Assembly: GCF_001507435.1 (NCBI RefSeq)
Contig: NZ_LMWH01000172.1
Location: forward strand, 97,863 to 161,862
From: Streptomyces sp. NRRL F-5122
GTDB taxonomy: Bacteria; Actinomycetota; Actinomycetes; Streptomycetales; Streptomycetaceae
DNA length: 64,000 nucleotides
Direction of reading: 5' to 3'
Every line of letters begins with the position of its first letter. Positions within the stretch are counted from its first letter, which is position 1. Positions 1-9,970 of the stretch are shown here, one piece after another. Under the pieces are notes generated by a model. The model had not been told where the DNA came from, searched no databases, and was given only the letters and a program-made list of their open reading frames with translations. A program made the position numbers and the translations under genes.

Positions 1-2
1 GT

Positions 3-1970
3 GATGCCGAGGCCGACCAGCTCGCCGAGGCACTGGAGGACCTTCCGCTGCTGCTGGACCAGACGGCCGGCTGGCTCAACGACTCGGATCTGTCGGTCGA
101 CGACTACATCGCCCTTCTGGAGGGCGGCATCGACCAGGACGTGGTCAAGGTGTCCGCCGACTTCCCGCTCGCCTTCCAGACGGCGTGGTCGATACTGCTG
201 AACAAACTGAGGGAGACGGTCCCGGAGTCCGTGGACCTGCTCCGCCTGTGCACGTTCTTCGCGCCCGGCTTCATCCCCGTACGTCTCCTCAAGGAGATGC
301 CGCACGACGAACTGCCCGAGCAGGTCGCCGGGTTGCTCAACGACCCGCTCCTGTGGAACAAGGCGATCAACCAACTGCGCCAGTACTCTGTGGTCCGCCT
401 GGAGTCCCACGACACGACCTCCGACGACGCGGCGGCCTCCGGCGAGTCGTTGTATCTGCACCGCATGGTGCACCAGATCGTCGGCAAGGACATGCCAGCA
501 GAGGACCACAAGGAGTTCATCGAGGTGGTACGCCAGGCACTGGCTTCAGCGGATCCCCGCAGGCCGACGGACCCGGATCTGTGGCCCGTGTACGCGGAGA
601 TCGTCCCGCATCTGAAGTACGCGGACGTGCTCAACAGCACCGATCCCAACATTCAGCGTCTGGTGTTCAACTGCCTTCGCTACATGTTCTTCTCGGGCGA
701 GTACGCGGCGGGCATCAAACTCGGGGAGCGGGCCCTGGAGACCTGGCGGTCCCTGCTGGGAGAGACGCACCCGCGGATCTGGGAACTGACCTACCACTAC
801 GCCAACCTGCTGCGCAGCGTCGGTGAATACGGGCGTACGGAGGCGATCGAGCGCGCCGCTGTCGAGCATTTGAGGGAGGAACGAGGGCCGCAGGACCTGG
901 AACACCTCCGGGCGGCCGGAGGCCTGGCCGCCGACCTGCGTGGCCTGGGTCGCTACGACGAGGCACTCGAACTGTCCCAATCGCTGCTGGCCGCCTATCG
1001 CGAGCTCCTGGGCGAGCAGGACTCCCGCACCCTCAACGCTCAGAACAACGTCGCTGCGACGCTCGTCCTGCTCGGCCGCTTCGAAGAGGCCCTGGAGGTG
1101 GACCGCCGGACGATGGAGGCGCGGCGGGCGCTGCTGAGGGCCCGGCATCCGTGGACTCTCTATTCGGAGACGTCCTACGCCCTCGACCTGCGTCTTCTGG
1201 GTCGCTATGCGGACGCCGAGTCGGTCCAGACAAAAAACGTGCGTGAGCTGGTCCTGGTGCTGGGCGCGAACAACCCCTACACGTTGAAGGGCCGGCACAA
1301 CCTCGCCTTCTGCCACTACCGCAGCGGGGACCACGAGTCGGCGGGGAGGCTCTTCGCCGATGTGCTGGAGCGGTCGGAGCGGGTGCTGGGCGAGACGAAC
1401 CCGGACACGCTCCGCTACGCCACGAGTCAGAGCTGCTTCATCCGCGAACACGGCGACATCGACCAGGCCCGCGAACTCAGCGAGACCACGGTCGCCCGCT
1501 ACGAGGTGATGCTCGCCGAGGGCCATCCTTTTGTCGCGGGAGCCCGTGTCAACCACGCTCTCATCCTGCGCAGTGTGGGCGAGCGGGACCATGCCTACGC
1601 CCTGGGCGAGCAGGCGTTGACGGACATGACCGCGGCCGTGGGGGAGCGCCACCCCTGGACCCTTGGTTGCGCCATCAACGCCTCGGCCCTGCGCAGTCTT
1701 GTCGGGGACCCGGAGTCGGCCGCCGAACTGAGCAAGTCGACCGCCGCCCTGGCCACCGAGGTGCTCGGCCGGACACACCCGCTGACACTGTCCGCCCGCA
1801 TCGCCCAGGCCGCCGATCTCCGTTCGCTGCGGGACCGTCAGCAGGCCGAGAAACTGGAGCAGGAGGCGTTGTCGGACTTTGTGGCGACGCTCGGTCCGCA
1901 GCACGTCCACACGGTCTCGGCCCGTAGGCGCAACCGCCCGTTCTGGGATTTCGAACCCCAGACAGTGTGA
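3..1970 (+). CDS. NB-ARC/TPR protein, FxsT-like, 5' truncated by the window edge
   Basis: The frame is open from base 3, so the N-terminus lies outside the window; 655 residues are visible. The first ~180 residues look like the end of an NB-ARC (STAND NTPase) module, with LEDLPLLLDQTAGWL and a winged-helix-like stretch. From about residue 240 to the end runs an array of ~42-residue tetratricopeptide repeats of the kinesin-light-chain type, each with an A-LG-R/Y-A pattern and an HP-x-TL turn. The end (FWDFEPQ) resembles the TPR protein of the FxSxx-COOH peptide system of Streptomyces, but no FxSxx precursor or radical SAM partner is visible. STAND/TPR proteins usually act as signalling scaffolds. 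The assignment to FxsT is recall-based; NB-ARC plus TPR is well supported. Confidence 0.75.
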   Translation, partial: DAEADQLAEALEDLPLLLDQTAGWLNDSDLSVDDYIALLEGGIDQDVVKVSADFPLAFQTAWSILLNKLRETVPESVDLLRLCTFFAPGFIPVRLLKEMPHDELPEQVAGLLNDPLLWNKAINQLRQYSVVRLESHDTTSDDAAASGESLYLHRMVHQIVGKDMPAEDHKEFIEVVRQALASADPRRPTDPDLWPVYAEIVPHLKYADVLNSTDPNIQRLVFNCLRYMFFSGEYAAGIKLGERALETWRSLLGETHPRIWELTYHYANLLRSVGEYGRTEAIERAAVEHLREERGPQDLEHLRAAGGLAADLRGLGRYDEALELSQSLLAAYRELLGEQDSRTLNAQNNVAATLVLLGRFEEALEVDRRTMEARRALLRARHPWTLYSETSYALDLRLLGRYADAESVQTKNVRELVLVLGANNPYTLKGRHNLAFCHYRSGDHESAGRLFADVLERSERVLGETNPDTLRYATSQSCFIREHGDIDQARELSETTVARYEVMLAEGHPFVAGARVNHALILRSVGERDHAYALGEQALTDMTAAVGERHPWTLGCAINASALRSLVGDPESAAELSKSTAALATEVLGRTHPLTLSARIAQAADLRSLRDRQQAEKLEQEALSDFVATLGPQHVHTVSARRRNRPFWDFEPQTV

Positions 1971-2088
1971 CCGGTCGGAGCCTTCCCCGGCGCGCATCCC
2001 GCGTGCGGGGGAAGAGCCCGGTCCTCTCGGCCCGCAGAGACTTCGAGCCCCGGACAACCTGAACCCCGCGACCGGTCCGGTATGACGA

Positions 2089-2127
2089 AGGGCCCGGTCC
2101 CGGGGAGTGATCCCGGGGCCGGGCCCT
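2089..2127. terminator. Bidirectional stem-loop between convergent genes
   Basis: A GC-rich inverted repeat pairs AGGGCCCGG with CCGGGCCCT and continues inward through CCCGGG/CCCGGG. It lies between the end of the TPR gene (plus) and the end of kgd (minus), as expected for a shared terminator. There is no strong T-run. Confidence 0.7.
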
Positions 2128-2155
2128 GTCGTCAGTCCGAGGCGTGCTCAGTGGC

Positions 2156-5100
2156 TCACGCCTCGAAGACCTCGCGTACCAGCTGCTCCTGCTCGGCCTG
2201 GTGGCGCTTGGCCGAGCCCACGGCGGGGGACGAGCTGTGCGGGCGCGAGATGCGGCGCAGGCGCTCGCCGGCGGGGATGTCCGCGCCGACCGCCAGGTCG
2301 AGGTGGTCGATGAGGTTCAGGGCGATGAACGGCCAGGCGCCCTGGTTCGCCGGCTCCTCCTGGACCCACAGGTACTTCTCGGTGTTCGGGTACTTCTTGA
2401 TCTCGGCCTGGAGCTCGGCACCCGGCAGGGGGTACAGGCGCTCGAGGCGGATGATCGCCGTGTCCGTCACACCGCGCTTCTGACGCTCCGCCTCGAGGTC
2501 GTAGTAGACCTTGCCCGAGGTGAAAACGACCTTGCGGACCGCGGCCGGGTCGACCGAGCTGTCGCCGATGACCGGGCGGAAGTGGCCCGACGTGAACTCC
2601 TCCGCCTTCGACGCGGCGGCCTTGAGGCGCAGCATCGACTTCGGGGTGAAGACCACCAGCGGCTTGTGGTGCGGGTTGTGCACCTGCCACCGCAGGAGGT
2701 GGAAGTAGTTCGAGGGCAGGGTCGGCATCGCGACCGTCATGTTGTTCTGAGCGCAGAGCTGCAGGAACCGCTCCGGGCGGGCCGAGGAGTGGTCCGGGCC
2801 CTGGCCCTCGTAGCCGTGGGGGAGCAGGAGCGTGACGCCCGACGTCTGGCCCCACTTCTGCTCCGCGGCCGAGATGTACTCGTCGACGACGCTCTGGGCG
2901 CCGTTGACGAAGTCGCCGAACTGCGCCTCCCACATCACGAGCGCGTTCGGGCGGGCGAGCGAGTAGCCGTACTCGAAGCCCATGACCGCGTACTCGGACA
3001 GGAGGGAGTCGTAGACGTTGTAGCGCGCCTGGTCCTCCGACAGGTACTGCAGCGGGGTGTAGTCCTCGCCCGTCGCGCGGTCGATCAGTACCGCGTGGCG
3101 CTGGCCGAAGGTGCCGCGGCGGGAGTCCTGGCCGGAGAGGCGGACCGGCGTGCCCTCGAGGAGCAGCGAGCCGATGGCCAGGGTCTCGCCCATGCCCCAG
3201 TCGATCGTGCCGTCCTCGACCATGGCCGCCCGGCGCTGCAGCTGCGGCAGCAGACGAGGGTGGACGGTGAAGTGATCGGGGATGTTGACCTGGGACTCGG
3301 CGATGCGCTTGACGACCTCGGCGGACACGGCCGTGTCGACCTGCACCGGGAAGCCGTCCTGCGGCTCCTGCGACGGGGCCGCGGCCGGCTGCGAGGTGGC
3401 CTCGCGGACCTCGGTGAAGACCTTCTCGAGCTGCCCCTGGTAGTCCTGCAGCGCCTGTTCGGCCTCTTCCAGCGTGATGTCGCCCCGGCCGATCAGCGAC
3501 TCGGTGTACAGCTTGCGCACCGAGCGCTTCTTGTCGATCAGGTCGTACATCAGCGGCTGGGTGAACGCCGGGTTGTCCGACTCGTTGTGCCCGCGGCGGC
3601 GGTAGCAGATGAGGTCGATCACCACGTCCTTGTTGAACGCCTGGCGGAACTCGAAGGCCAGACGCGCGACGCGCACGACCGCCTCCGGGTCGTCGCCGTT
3701 CACGTGGAAGATCGGGGCCTCGATCATGCGGGCCACGTCCGTCGCGTACATGGACGAGCGGGAGGACTCGGGGGCCGCGGTGAAGCCGACCTGGTTGTTG
3801 ATGACGATGTGGACCGTGCCGCCCGTGCGGTAGCCGCGCAGCTGCGACATGTTCAGGGTCTCGGCCACCACGCCCTGGCCCGCGAAGGCCGCGTCGCCGT
3901 GGATGGCCACCGGCAGGACCGTGAAGTCCGTGCCGCCCTTGTTGATGATGTCCTGCTTGGCCCGGGTGATGCCCTCGATGACCGGGTCGACCGTCTCCAG
4001 GTGGGACGGGTTGGCGGCGAGGGAGACCTTGATCTGCTCGCCGTCCAGGCCGGTGAAGGTGCCCTGGGCGCCCAGGTGGTACTTCACGTCGCCGGAGCCG
4101 TGCATCGACTTCGGGTCGAGGTTGCCCTCGAACTCGCGGAAGATCTGGGCGTAGGACTTGCCGACGATGTTCGCGAGGACGTTCAGGCGGCCGCGGTGGG
4201 CCATGCCGATGACGACCTCGTCCAGACGGGACTCGGCCGCGCTGTCGATCACCGCGTCGAGCAGCGGGATGACCGATTCGCCGCCCTCCAGGGAGAAGCG
4301 CTTCTGGCCGACGTACTTGGTCTGCAGGAAGGTCTCGAAGGCCTCCGCCGCGTTCAGGCGGCGCAGGATGCGCAGCTGCTCCTCGCGCTCCGGCTTGGTG
4401 TGCGGGCGCTCCACACGGTCCTGGATCCACTTGCGCTGCTTGGGGTCCTGGATGTGCATGTACTCGATGCCGGTGGTGCGGCAGTACGAGTCGCGCAGCA
4501 CGCCGAGGATGTCGCGCAGCTTCATCATCGACTTGCCGGCGAAGCCGCCGACGGCGAACTCGCGCTCCAGGTCCCACAGGGTGAGGCCGTGCTCGACGAT
4601 GTCCAGGTCGGGGTGCTTGCGCTGGCGGTACTCCAGCGGGTCGGTGTCGGCCATGACGTGGCCGCGGACCCGGTAGGAGTGGATCAGCTCGAAGACGCGG
4701 GCGGCCTTGGTGACGTCGTCGTCGTGCGAGGCGTCGATGTCCTTGAGCCAGCGGACCGGCTCGTAGGGGATGCGCAGGGCCTCGAAGATCTCGTCGAAGA
4801 AGCCGTTCTCGCCGAGCAGCAGGTTGGCGACGACGCGCAGGAACTCGCCGGAGGCGGCGCCCTGGATCACCCGGTGGTCGTAGGTCGACGTGAGCGTCAT
4901 GACCTTGGAGACGCCGAGCTTGTTCAGGGTGTCCTGGGAGGTGCCCTGGAATTCCGCCGGGTAGTCCATGGAGCCGACACCCATGATCACCGACTGGCCG
5001 GGCATCAGGCGCGGCACGGAGTGGACCGTGCCGAGGCCGCCGGGGTTGGTGAGCGAGACCGTGACGCCGGAGAAGTCCTCCATCGTCAGCTTGCCGTCGC

Positions 5101-5953
5101 GGGCGCGGCGGACGATGTCCTCGTAGGCCTGCCAGAACTCGAAGAAGTTCAGGGTCTCGGCCTTCTTGATCGCCGCGACGACGAGCTGGCGGTCGCCGTT
5201 CGGCTTGACCAGGTCGATGGCGAGGCCGAGGTTGACGTGCTCCGGCTTGACGAGGGTCGGCTTGCCGTCCTTCTCCGCGAAGGACCAGTTCATCGACGGC
5301 ATGGCCTTGATGGCCTGGACCATCGCGTAGCCGATCAGGTGCGTGAAGGAGATCTTCCCGCCCCGGGCGCGCTTGAGGTGGTTGTTGATGACGATGCGGT
5401 TGTCGAAGAGCAGCTTCACCGGGACCGCGCGCACGGACGTGGCCGTGGGCATCTCCAGCGACGCGCTCATGTTCTTCGCGACGGCGGCGGAGGGGCCGCG
5501 CAGGGTCACCAGCTCGGGACCCTCGGGCGCCTGCGCCACAGGCTCGTCCTTCTTCGGCTTGACGGCCGCCGCGGCGGGCTTCGCGGCGGCGGGAGCCGCC
5601 GGCTTCGCCGGGGCGGGCGCGACGGCCGGCTGCGCGGGCGCGGCGGCCGGAGCGGCCGGGGCCTGCGGCGCAGCCGGCGCGGCAGCCGGCGCGGCAGGCG
5701 CGGCCTGGGTGGCCGTGGTGGTGCCCGCGGCCCCCGCGGCCGCGGTACCCGCCGTAGCCGTGGAGGCGGCCGCCCCCGGCTTGTAGTCGGCGAAGAAGTC
5801 CCACCAGGCACGGTCTACCGAATTCGGGTCCTGGAGGTACTGCTGATAGATCTCGTCGACGAGCCACTCGTTGGGACCGAACGCAGCAGCGGGGTTCTTC
5901 CCGGCTTGGTCGTCGGTCGAGATGCTCGAGTTACTGGGGGACTGTGGCGACAC
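2156..5953 (-). CDS. kgd: Multifunctional 2-oxoglutarate dehydrogenase E1/E2 (Kgd/OdhA type)
   Basis: This 1265-residue enzyme decarboxylates 2-oxoglutarate and transfers the succinyl group, linking the TCA cycle to glutamate. The order matches the actinobacterial fusion. An E1-type N-terminus ([15 protein letters not shown]) comes first, then an Ala/Pro-rich linker (~60-150). The E2 succinyltransferase domain (~165-400) carries the catalytic-His motif YDHRVIQG near 360. The thiamine-diphosphate E1 domain ([16 protein letters not shown] near 690) and transketolase-like C-terminal domains follow. There is no lipoyl domain; in this family a separate E2 supplies it. The start is the GTG at 5953, preceded by GGAAGAGGG; an in-frame GTG at 5980 would add nine residues. 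In relatives the enzyme is inhibited by the FHA protein GarA/OdhI, which is known for the family and not visible here. Confidence 0.96.
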   Translation of the reverse strand: MSPQSPSNSSISTDDQAGKNPAAAFGPNEWLVDEIYQQYLQDPNSVDRAWWDFFADYKPGAAASTATAGTAAAGAAGTTTATQAAPAAPAAAPAAPQAPAAPAAAPAQPAVAPAPAKPAAPAAAKPAAAAVKPKKDEPVAQAPEGPELVTLRGPSAAVAKNMSASLEMPTATSVRAVPVKLLFDNRIVINNHLKRARGGKISFTHLIGYAMVQAIKAMPSMNWSFAEKDGKPTLVKPEHVNLGLAIDLVKPNGDRQLVVAAIKKAETLNFFEFWQAYEDIVRRARDGKLTMEDFSGVTVSLTNPGGLGTVHSVPRLMPGQSVIMGVGSMDYPAEFQGTSQDTLNKLGVSKVMTLTSTYDHRVIQGAASGEFLRVVANLLLGENGFFDEIFEALRIPYEPVRWLKDIDASHDDDVTKAARVFELIHSYRVRGHVMADTDPLEYRQRKHPDLDIVEHGLTLWDLEREFAVGGFAGKSMMKLRDILGVLRDSYCRTTGIEYMHIQDPKQRKWIQDRVERPHTKPEREEQLRILRRLNAAEAFETFLQTKYVGQKRFSLEGGESVIPLLDAVIDSAAESRLDEVVIGMAHRGRLNVLANIVGKSYAQIFREFEGNLDPKSMHGSGDVKYHLGAQGTFTGLDGEQIKVSLAANPSHLETVDPVIEGITRAKQDIINKGGTDFTVLPVAIHGDAAFAGQGVVAETLNMSQLRGYRTGGTVHIVINNQVGFTAAPESSRSSMYATDVARMIEAPIFHVNGDDPEAVVRVARLAFEFRQAFNKDVVIDLICYRRRGHNESDNPAFTQPLMYDLIDKKRSVRKLYTESLIGRGDITLEEAEQALQDYQGQLEKVFTEVREATSQPAAAPSQEPQDGFPVQVDTAVSAEVVKRIAESQVNIPDHFTVHPRLLPQLQRRAAMVEDGTIDWGMGETLAIGSLLLEGTPVRLSGQDSRRGTFGQRHAVLIDRATGEDYTPLQYLSEDQARYNVYDSLLSEYAVMGFEYGYSLARPNALVMWEAQFGDFVNGAQSVVDEYISAAEQKWGQTSGVTLLLPHGYEGQGPDHSSARPERFLQLCAQNNMTVAMPTLPSNYFHLLRWQVHNPHHKPLVVFTPKSMLRLKAAASKAEEFTSGHFRPVIGDSSVDPAAVRKVVFTSGKVYYDLEAERQKRGVTDTAIIRLERLYPLPGAELQAEIKKYPNTEKYLWVQEEPANQGAWPFIALNLIDHLDLAVGADIPAGERLRRISRPHSSSPAVGSAKRHQAEQEQLVREVFEA

Positions 5954-6004
5954 GGCGGCAACCGCCCTCTTCCGCTTCACATGGTGATTGGACAGCGGGA
6001 ATAA

Positions 6005-6034
6005 AGGCTACGCCTCCCCGGCCGTGAAGGTCAG
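6005..6034 (-). promoter_or_regulatory. Candidate kgd promoter
   Basis: On the minus strand CTGACC (6034-6029) and TAGCCT (6010-6005) are 18 bp apart, close to the streptomycete vegetative pattern TTGACn / TAnnnT, and lie about 50-80 bases upstream of the kgd start. This is a consensus match only. Confidence 0.3.
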
Positions 6035-6235
6035 GTCGAGCCGGTTCATCGTCGCGTAAGTCACATCGGAAAGCGTGTTTCGGCGCTGCAATTGGCGGGA
6101 AACAAGCGGGGTTCCGGTTAGACGCGGGTGCGACGACCCCGGCCCGGCGCGGGGCATGCGCGGGCCTGTGCCTGATCACACGTGTCCATCAACGGAGACG
6201 GACATGGATCTTGGCGCTCCGCGTCGAACTTTACG

Positions 6236-7342
6236 TCAACTTGGGGAAGAGGTCTCTCCCGGAAGGGTGATCTGGATCCGGCAGCCCCGAGAGGATTCGG
6301 CCACGCCGATCCGGCCGCCGTGCAGATCCACCGCCCAGCGCGCGATGGCGAGGCCCAAACCCGTGCCGCCGTCGCTGCCCGGCCCGTGCGGCCGGCTCAC
6401 CGCACCGCGGTTGAAGCGCTCGAAGACCCGGTGCCACTCCGACCGCGGTATGCCGGGCCCTTCGTCCAGTACCTCGAGCTCGAGCGACTCGGGCTGCGGT
6501 CCGCGCCGGGCCTTCACCGTGACCCGGCCGTGCGGCGGGCTGTGCTTGACCGCGTTGTCGATCAGGTTGGCGACGACCTGGTGGATGCGCTCCGGGTCGG
6601 CGTGCGCGGTCAGCTCCGGCGGGGAGACGTCGAGGTGCAGATGGACGTCCGTCCTCGTGTGGCTGCCGGAGCCCGAGCCGATGCCCGCGCGCGCGGAGGA
6701 CACCATCTGGGCCTCCTTGAGGACGCCGGACAGATACGGCCAGACCTCGAAGCGGCGCTTCTTCAGCGGGACCACGCCGTTGTCCAGACGGGAGAGGTCC
6801 AGCAGCGTCTCCACCAGGCGCCCGAGCCGCTCCGTCTGCCTCAGCGCCGTGCGCATCGTCTCCGGATCGGCGGCCGATATGCCGTCCACGATGTTCTCCA
6901 GGACCGCGCGCAGACCCGCGATGGGCGTGCGCAGCTCGTGCGAGACATTCGCCACGAGTTCCTTGCGCTGACGGTCCTGGGCCTCCAGCTCGTCGGCCAT
7001 CAGGTTGATCGTGTGGGCCAGGTCGCCCAGCTCGTCCCGGCGGGTGTCGCGCACCCGGCGGGTGTAGTCCCCGTTCGAGATGGACCGGGCCACGGTGTTC
7101 ATCTCGTCCAGCGGAGCGGTGAGCGAATGGGCCACGAACTGGGTGATCAGAAGTGTGGCGATCATCGAGAACACCGTGATGAAACGCAGCTCGGTCTCGG
7201 TGCGCACCGCGATCATCAACAGACCCGTGGTGATCAGTACCGAGATCACGACCAGCGCGCCCAGCTTGGTCTTGATCGAGAACGGACGTACGCCGCCCCA
7301 GGGCTCCCCGGGGCCTCTTCGTGACGCCGGCCCGCCGCTCAT
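6236..7342 (-). CDS. HAMP-containing sensor histidine kinase
   Basis: A 368-residue membrane sensor kinase. Two transmembrane segments (about residues 28-46 and 53-73) enclose only a very short external loop, so it may sense within the membrane or cytoplasm. A HAMP linker follows (~73-125). The phosphorylated His lies in VSHELRTP (His135). The ATPase domain shows an N box (NLIDNAVKHS), DEGPGIP and GTGLGLAIA. The start ATG at 7342 overlaps the stop of the upstream response regulator (ATGA), so the pair is co-translated. In S. coelicolor a kinase gene occupies the same place beside sucA, by memory. The signal and regulon are unknown. Confidence 0.93.
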   Translation of the reverse strand: MSGGPASRRGPGEPWGGVRPFSIKTKLGALVVISVLITTGLLMIAVRTETELRFITVFSMIATLLITQFVAHSLTAPLDEMNTVARSISNGDYTRRVRDTRRDELGDLAHTINLMADELEAQDRQRKELVANVSHELRTPIAGLRAVLENIVDGISAADPETMRTALRQTERLGRLVETLLDLSRLDNGVVPLKKRRFEVWPYLSGVLKEAQMVSSARAGIGSGSGSHTRTDVHLHLDVSPPELTAHADPERIHQVVANLIDNAVKHSPPHGRVTVKARRGPQPESLELEVLDEGPGIPRSEWHRVFERFNRGAVSRPHGPGSDGGTGLGLAIARWAVDLHGGRIGVAESSRGCRIQITLPGETSSPS

Positions 7343-8076
7343 GGCGTGGGGGTCTCCAGCGCGTAGCCGACACCGTGGACGGTACGGATGCGCTCCGCGC
7401 CGATCTTCCGGCGCAGGGCCTTGATGTGGCTGTCCACGGTGCGGGTGCCGGACGCGTCGGCCCAGTCCCACACCTCGGCGAGCAGCTGCTCGCGCGAGAG
7501 CACGGCGCGCGGCGTGTTCGCCAGGCACACGAGCAGGTCGAACTCGGTCGGCGTGAGGTGGACGTCCTCGCTGCGCACCCGGACCCGCCGCTGAGCGTGG
7601 TCGATCTCCAGTTCGCCGAGGCGCAGGATGCCGCTGCGCGGTGTGGTGGCCGCCAGCGCGGCCCGCTCGACCCTGCGCAGCAGGACGTGCACGCGCGCCG
7701 CCAGCTCACGCATCGAGAACGGCTTGGTCATGTAGTCGTCGGCGCCGACGCCGAGCCCGACCAGCATGTCCGTCTCGTCGTCGCGCGCGGTGAGCATCAG
7801 GACCGGCACCGGGCGCTGCGCCTGCACTCGACGGCACACCTCCAGGCCGTCGAAGCCCGGCAGCATGATGTCGAGGATCAGCAGGTCGGGCTGCCATGCC
7901 TCGGCCGTGTCGACCGCCGCCGGGCCGTCGCCGGCGGTTTGCACGAGGAATCCCTCGGCGCGCAAGCGGGCGGCGATGGCGTCGACGATCGTAGGGTCGT
8001 CCTCGACCACCAGAACCCGGCGCTGAGCGCCCGGGTTCGCCGTCGTGCCGTTGTGCGAGGTGTGTGTCTGCTCCAT
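7339..8076 (-). CDS. OmpR/PhoB-family response regulator
   Basis: A 245-residue two-component regulator. The receiver domain has the acidic pair EDD (26-27), the phospho-acceptor Asp69 in LILDIMLPG, the conserved Thr in LTARDD and Lys118 in TKPF. The C-terminal winged helix (~150-245) has the usual LTPTEFDLL start and VDSHIKALRRKIG recognition region, ending in VHGVGYALE. It is translationally coupled to the kinase downstream, its likely cognate partner. The upstream gap of about 110 bases should hold the promoter of the pair. Confidence 0.95.
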   Translation of the reverse strand: MEQTHTSHNGTTANPGAQRRVLVVEDDPTIVDAIAARLRAEGFLVQTAGDGPAAVDTAEAWQPDLLILDIMLPGFDGLEVCRRVQAQRPVPVLMLTARDDETDMLVGLGVGADDYMTKPFSMRELAARVHVLLRRVERAALAATTPRSGILRLGELEIDHAQRRVRVRSEDVHLTPTEFDLLVCLANTPRAVLSREQLLAEVWDWADASGTRTVDSHIKALRRKIGAERIRTVHGVGYALETPTP

Positions 8077-8188
8077 CGCCCGCCCCTGGGGTTGCTTTCC
8101 GGAATCCGTGGGGTGATCCCATGACTGCGTTTGACGCTTGAATGATCCGCGTCAGGGATGCAGCGTACGGGGAGTTACCGCCGGTCGG

Positions 8189-8881
8189 CTATCCAGGTCT
8201 GACAGCGATATGCACGACGTCGGGAACGCCCCGGGCAACCCGGACCTCTTCGGTACGCACCCGCTGGAACCCGGCATTCCAGAGGGATCCTTCAAATTCC
8301 GGAGAGGGTTGCGCCGACCATACCGCGAGCACCCCGCCGGGCCTCAACAGCCGTGCGCAGCCTGCCAGTCCGGCGGCCGAGTACAGGCCGTGATTGTCCT
8401 CGGTGACCGTCCAGTCGGGGCCGTTGTCGATGTCGAGGCACAGGGCGTCGTACGTGTCCGATGTCTCATCGACGTAAGCAAGCAGGTCGGCCTCGACGAT
8501 GCGGGTGCGCGGATCGGCGAGCGCCTTCTCGGTCAGCGCGGACAGCGGGCCGTCGAGATGCCAGTCGATGACGGCGCGCTCCCGTTCGACGACGGTGATC
8601 GCTCCCCAGCGCGGGTCCGCCGCGGCGTGTGCGAGCGAGAAGCCGACGCCGAGTCCGCCGATCAGCACACGCGGTCCGGGGCGGCCGTCCAGCGCGCCGT
8701 ACGCGGCGTCGACGAGCAGCCGTTCCGAGCGCCCGTCGGAGGTGTCCATGAGGAAGCAGCCGTTGGCGATGATCTGCAGCAGTTCGCCGTGGCGCCGCAG
8801 CACGACCTCGCCGTGCGGACCCTCGCGCCGGTCCAGGACTTCCGGGGTGTCGTGGGTGTCGTACGAATGCATGAGCCACAT
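8189..8881 (-). CDS. Spermidine-synthase-like class I methyltransferase-fold protein
   Basis: A 230-residue protein with the Rossmann core of polyamine synthases. It has an N-terminal strand region ending in the conserved ANGCFLMDTSDG-type loop, a glycine-rich motif VLIGGLGVGFSL, an acidic residue after the second strand (VVERE), an EADLL segment and the D-x-D site (LCLDIDNGPD), where spermidine synthases have their catalytic Asp. It lacks the full N-terminal sheet of SpeE, so the substrate is uncertain; bacteria have many such SpeE-like proteins of unknown role. The start is uncertain. ATG 8881 and ATG 8872 both lack a good ribosome site, and the frame is open upstream to an ATG at 9077. Confidence 0.8.
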   Translation of the reverse strand: MWLMHSYDTHDTPEVLDRREGPHGEVVLRRHGELLQIIANGCFLMDTSDGRSERLLVDAAYGALDGRPGPRVLIGGLGVGFSLAHAAADPRWGAITVVERERAVIDWHLDGPLSALTEKALADPRTRIVEADLLAYVDETSDTYDALCLDIDNGPDWTVTEDNHGLYSAAGLAGCARLLRPGGVLAVWSAQPSPEFEGSLWNAGFQRVRTEEVRVARGVPDVVHIAVRPG

Positions 8882-9205
8882 TCTGGTGACCCGCGGCGGC
8901 GCGGACGACGGGTTTTCGGGGAGCGGCACGCCGGAAGAGGGCGGACGGGCCGGTCGCCGCGACGCCGCGGGGGCGCCGGACACGTCCGCAGCGGTCGAAC
9001 GCCCGTTTGTGCGCTCGCCCCGGATGTGCGAATCGCGTGGGAAGTCGCTGAGAATCGCGTCGCGTGCGGCGTCGGTCATGGACAGCGGCCCGTGGGGCGC
9101 CAAGGGTGGTGTGCGACGGAAGGAGCCCGCACCTTGGAACCCACGGTCTCGCCGGCTGACGTCCCGGCCACGGCCCCGGGGACGGGTGCGCCGCTTCTGG
9201 AGGGC
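8882..9205. other. Intergenic region between divergent genes
   Basis: These 324 bases separate the minus-strand spermidine-synthase-like gene from the plus-strand rhomboid-like gene. The minus frame stays open and could encode an N-terminal extension starting at ATG 9077 (MTDAARDAIL...). That stretch is low-complexity and has no ribosome site, so I left it out. No clear promoter or repeat was seen. Confidence 0.4.
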
Positions 9206-9970
9206 ATGCCGCGCCAGCGTACGGCGCGGCCGCGCGGCGCCGTGACCTGGCCCGCGCCGAGTGCCGATCCCACGGCGGGCCCGCGCCCCCTGCTGCTCCT
9301 GCCGACGCCGACGGGCACGCCCTTCACCTTCGGATACGCCGCCGTCCTGCTGGGGACGTCGCTGTTCGCCGAGTACGCCGACCCGTCGCTGGTCCACTCC
9401 CTTTATCAGCACTCCAGCACCGACGTCGCCCATCTGGTGCGGGCGCCGGTGCCGGTGCTGGTGGCGAGCGCGCTGTGGATCGCGGGCGGGCTGACCTCGT
9501 CGTACGCGCTCGTCTTCCTCCTGGTGCTGACGGCGCTGGAGCGGCGCACCGGCGGAATGTGCACGGCGGCCGTCTTTCTGATCGGCCATGTGCTCGCCAC
9601 GCTCGCGACCGAGATCCCGGTCGGTCTGACGGTGCTCGCGGGTGGCCTGCCCGACAGCTCCCTGCACCGGCTCGACTACGGCATCAGCTTCGGTGTCGCC
9701 GCGAGCCTCGGCGCACTGACGGGACTGCTCGGGCCGTGGCCGCGGTGGACGGTGCTCGTCGTGTCCGGCGCGGTGGTGCTCCACGATCTGGCCGCGTTCG
9801 CGGACCCGCTGAGCGACTGGGGCCATCTGCTGGCGCTGGCCGTCGGCATCGCGATCTGGCCGGCCGTACGCCGAAGGGCCCGGGGCCGGTCCCTCCGAGG
9901 CGGCGGCCGGGTGGGCACGGTCACCGCCCCCGCCGTGCGCGGTCAGGATCCGGGCGGCGTCCACACATAG
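9206..9970 (+). CDS. Rhomboid-like multi-pass membrane protein
   Basis: 254 residues with about six hydrophobic segments between residues 30 and 220. A Ser in a GISFG context (Ser161, GxSxG-like) and a His in the later segment DWGHLLALAVG (His207) resemble the Ser/His dyad of rhomboid intramembrane proteases, although overall similarity to characterised rhomboids looks low. Streptomyces carry several such rhomboid-like proteins of unknown substrate. The ATG at 9206 follows GGAGGGC closely. Its end overlaps the end of the convergent acetyltransferase gene by 28 bases. Protease activity is inference. Confidence 0.72.
   Translation: MPRQRTARPRGAVTWPAPSADPTAGPRPLLLLPTPTGTPFTFGYAAVLLGTSLFAEYADPSLVHSLYQHSSTDVAHLVRAPVPVLVASALWIAGGLTSSYALVFLLVLTALERRTGGMCTAAVFLIGHVLATLATEIPVGLTVLAGGLPDSSLHRLDYGISFGVAASLGALTGLLGPWPRWTVLVVSGAVVLHDLAAFADPLSDWGHLLALAVGIAIWPAVRRRARGRSLRGGGRVGTVTAPAVRGQDPGGVHT

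Noticed and set aside
2144..6004. A very long plus-strand open frame (over 1200 codons) opposite kgd
   Set aside because: It mirrors the GC-rich third positions of kgd, is full of Val/Leu/Arg/Asp repeats without domain sense, and has no ribosome site. It is a shadow frame.
8138..9970. A 610-codon plus-strand frame covering the rhomboid-like gene
   Set aside because: Its first 350 codons run antisense to the spermidine-synthase-like gene; the real gene starts at ATG 9206 after GGAGGG.
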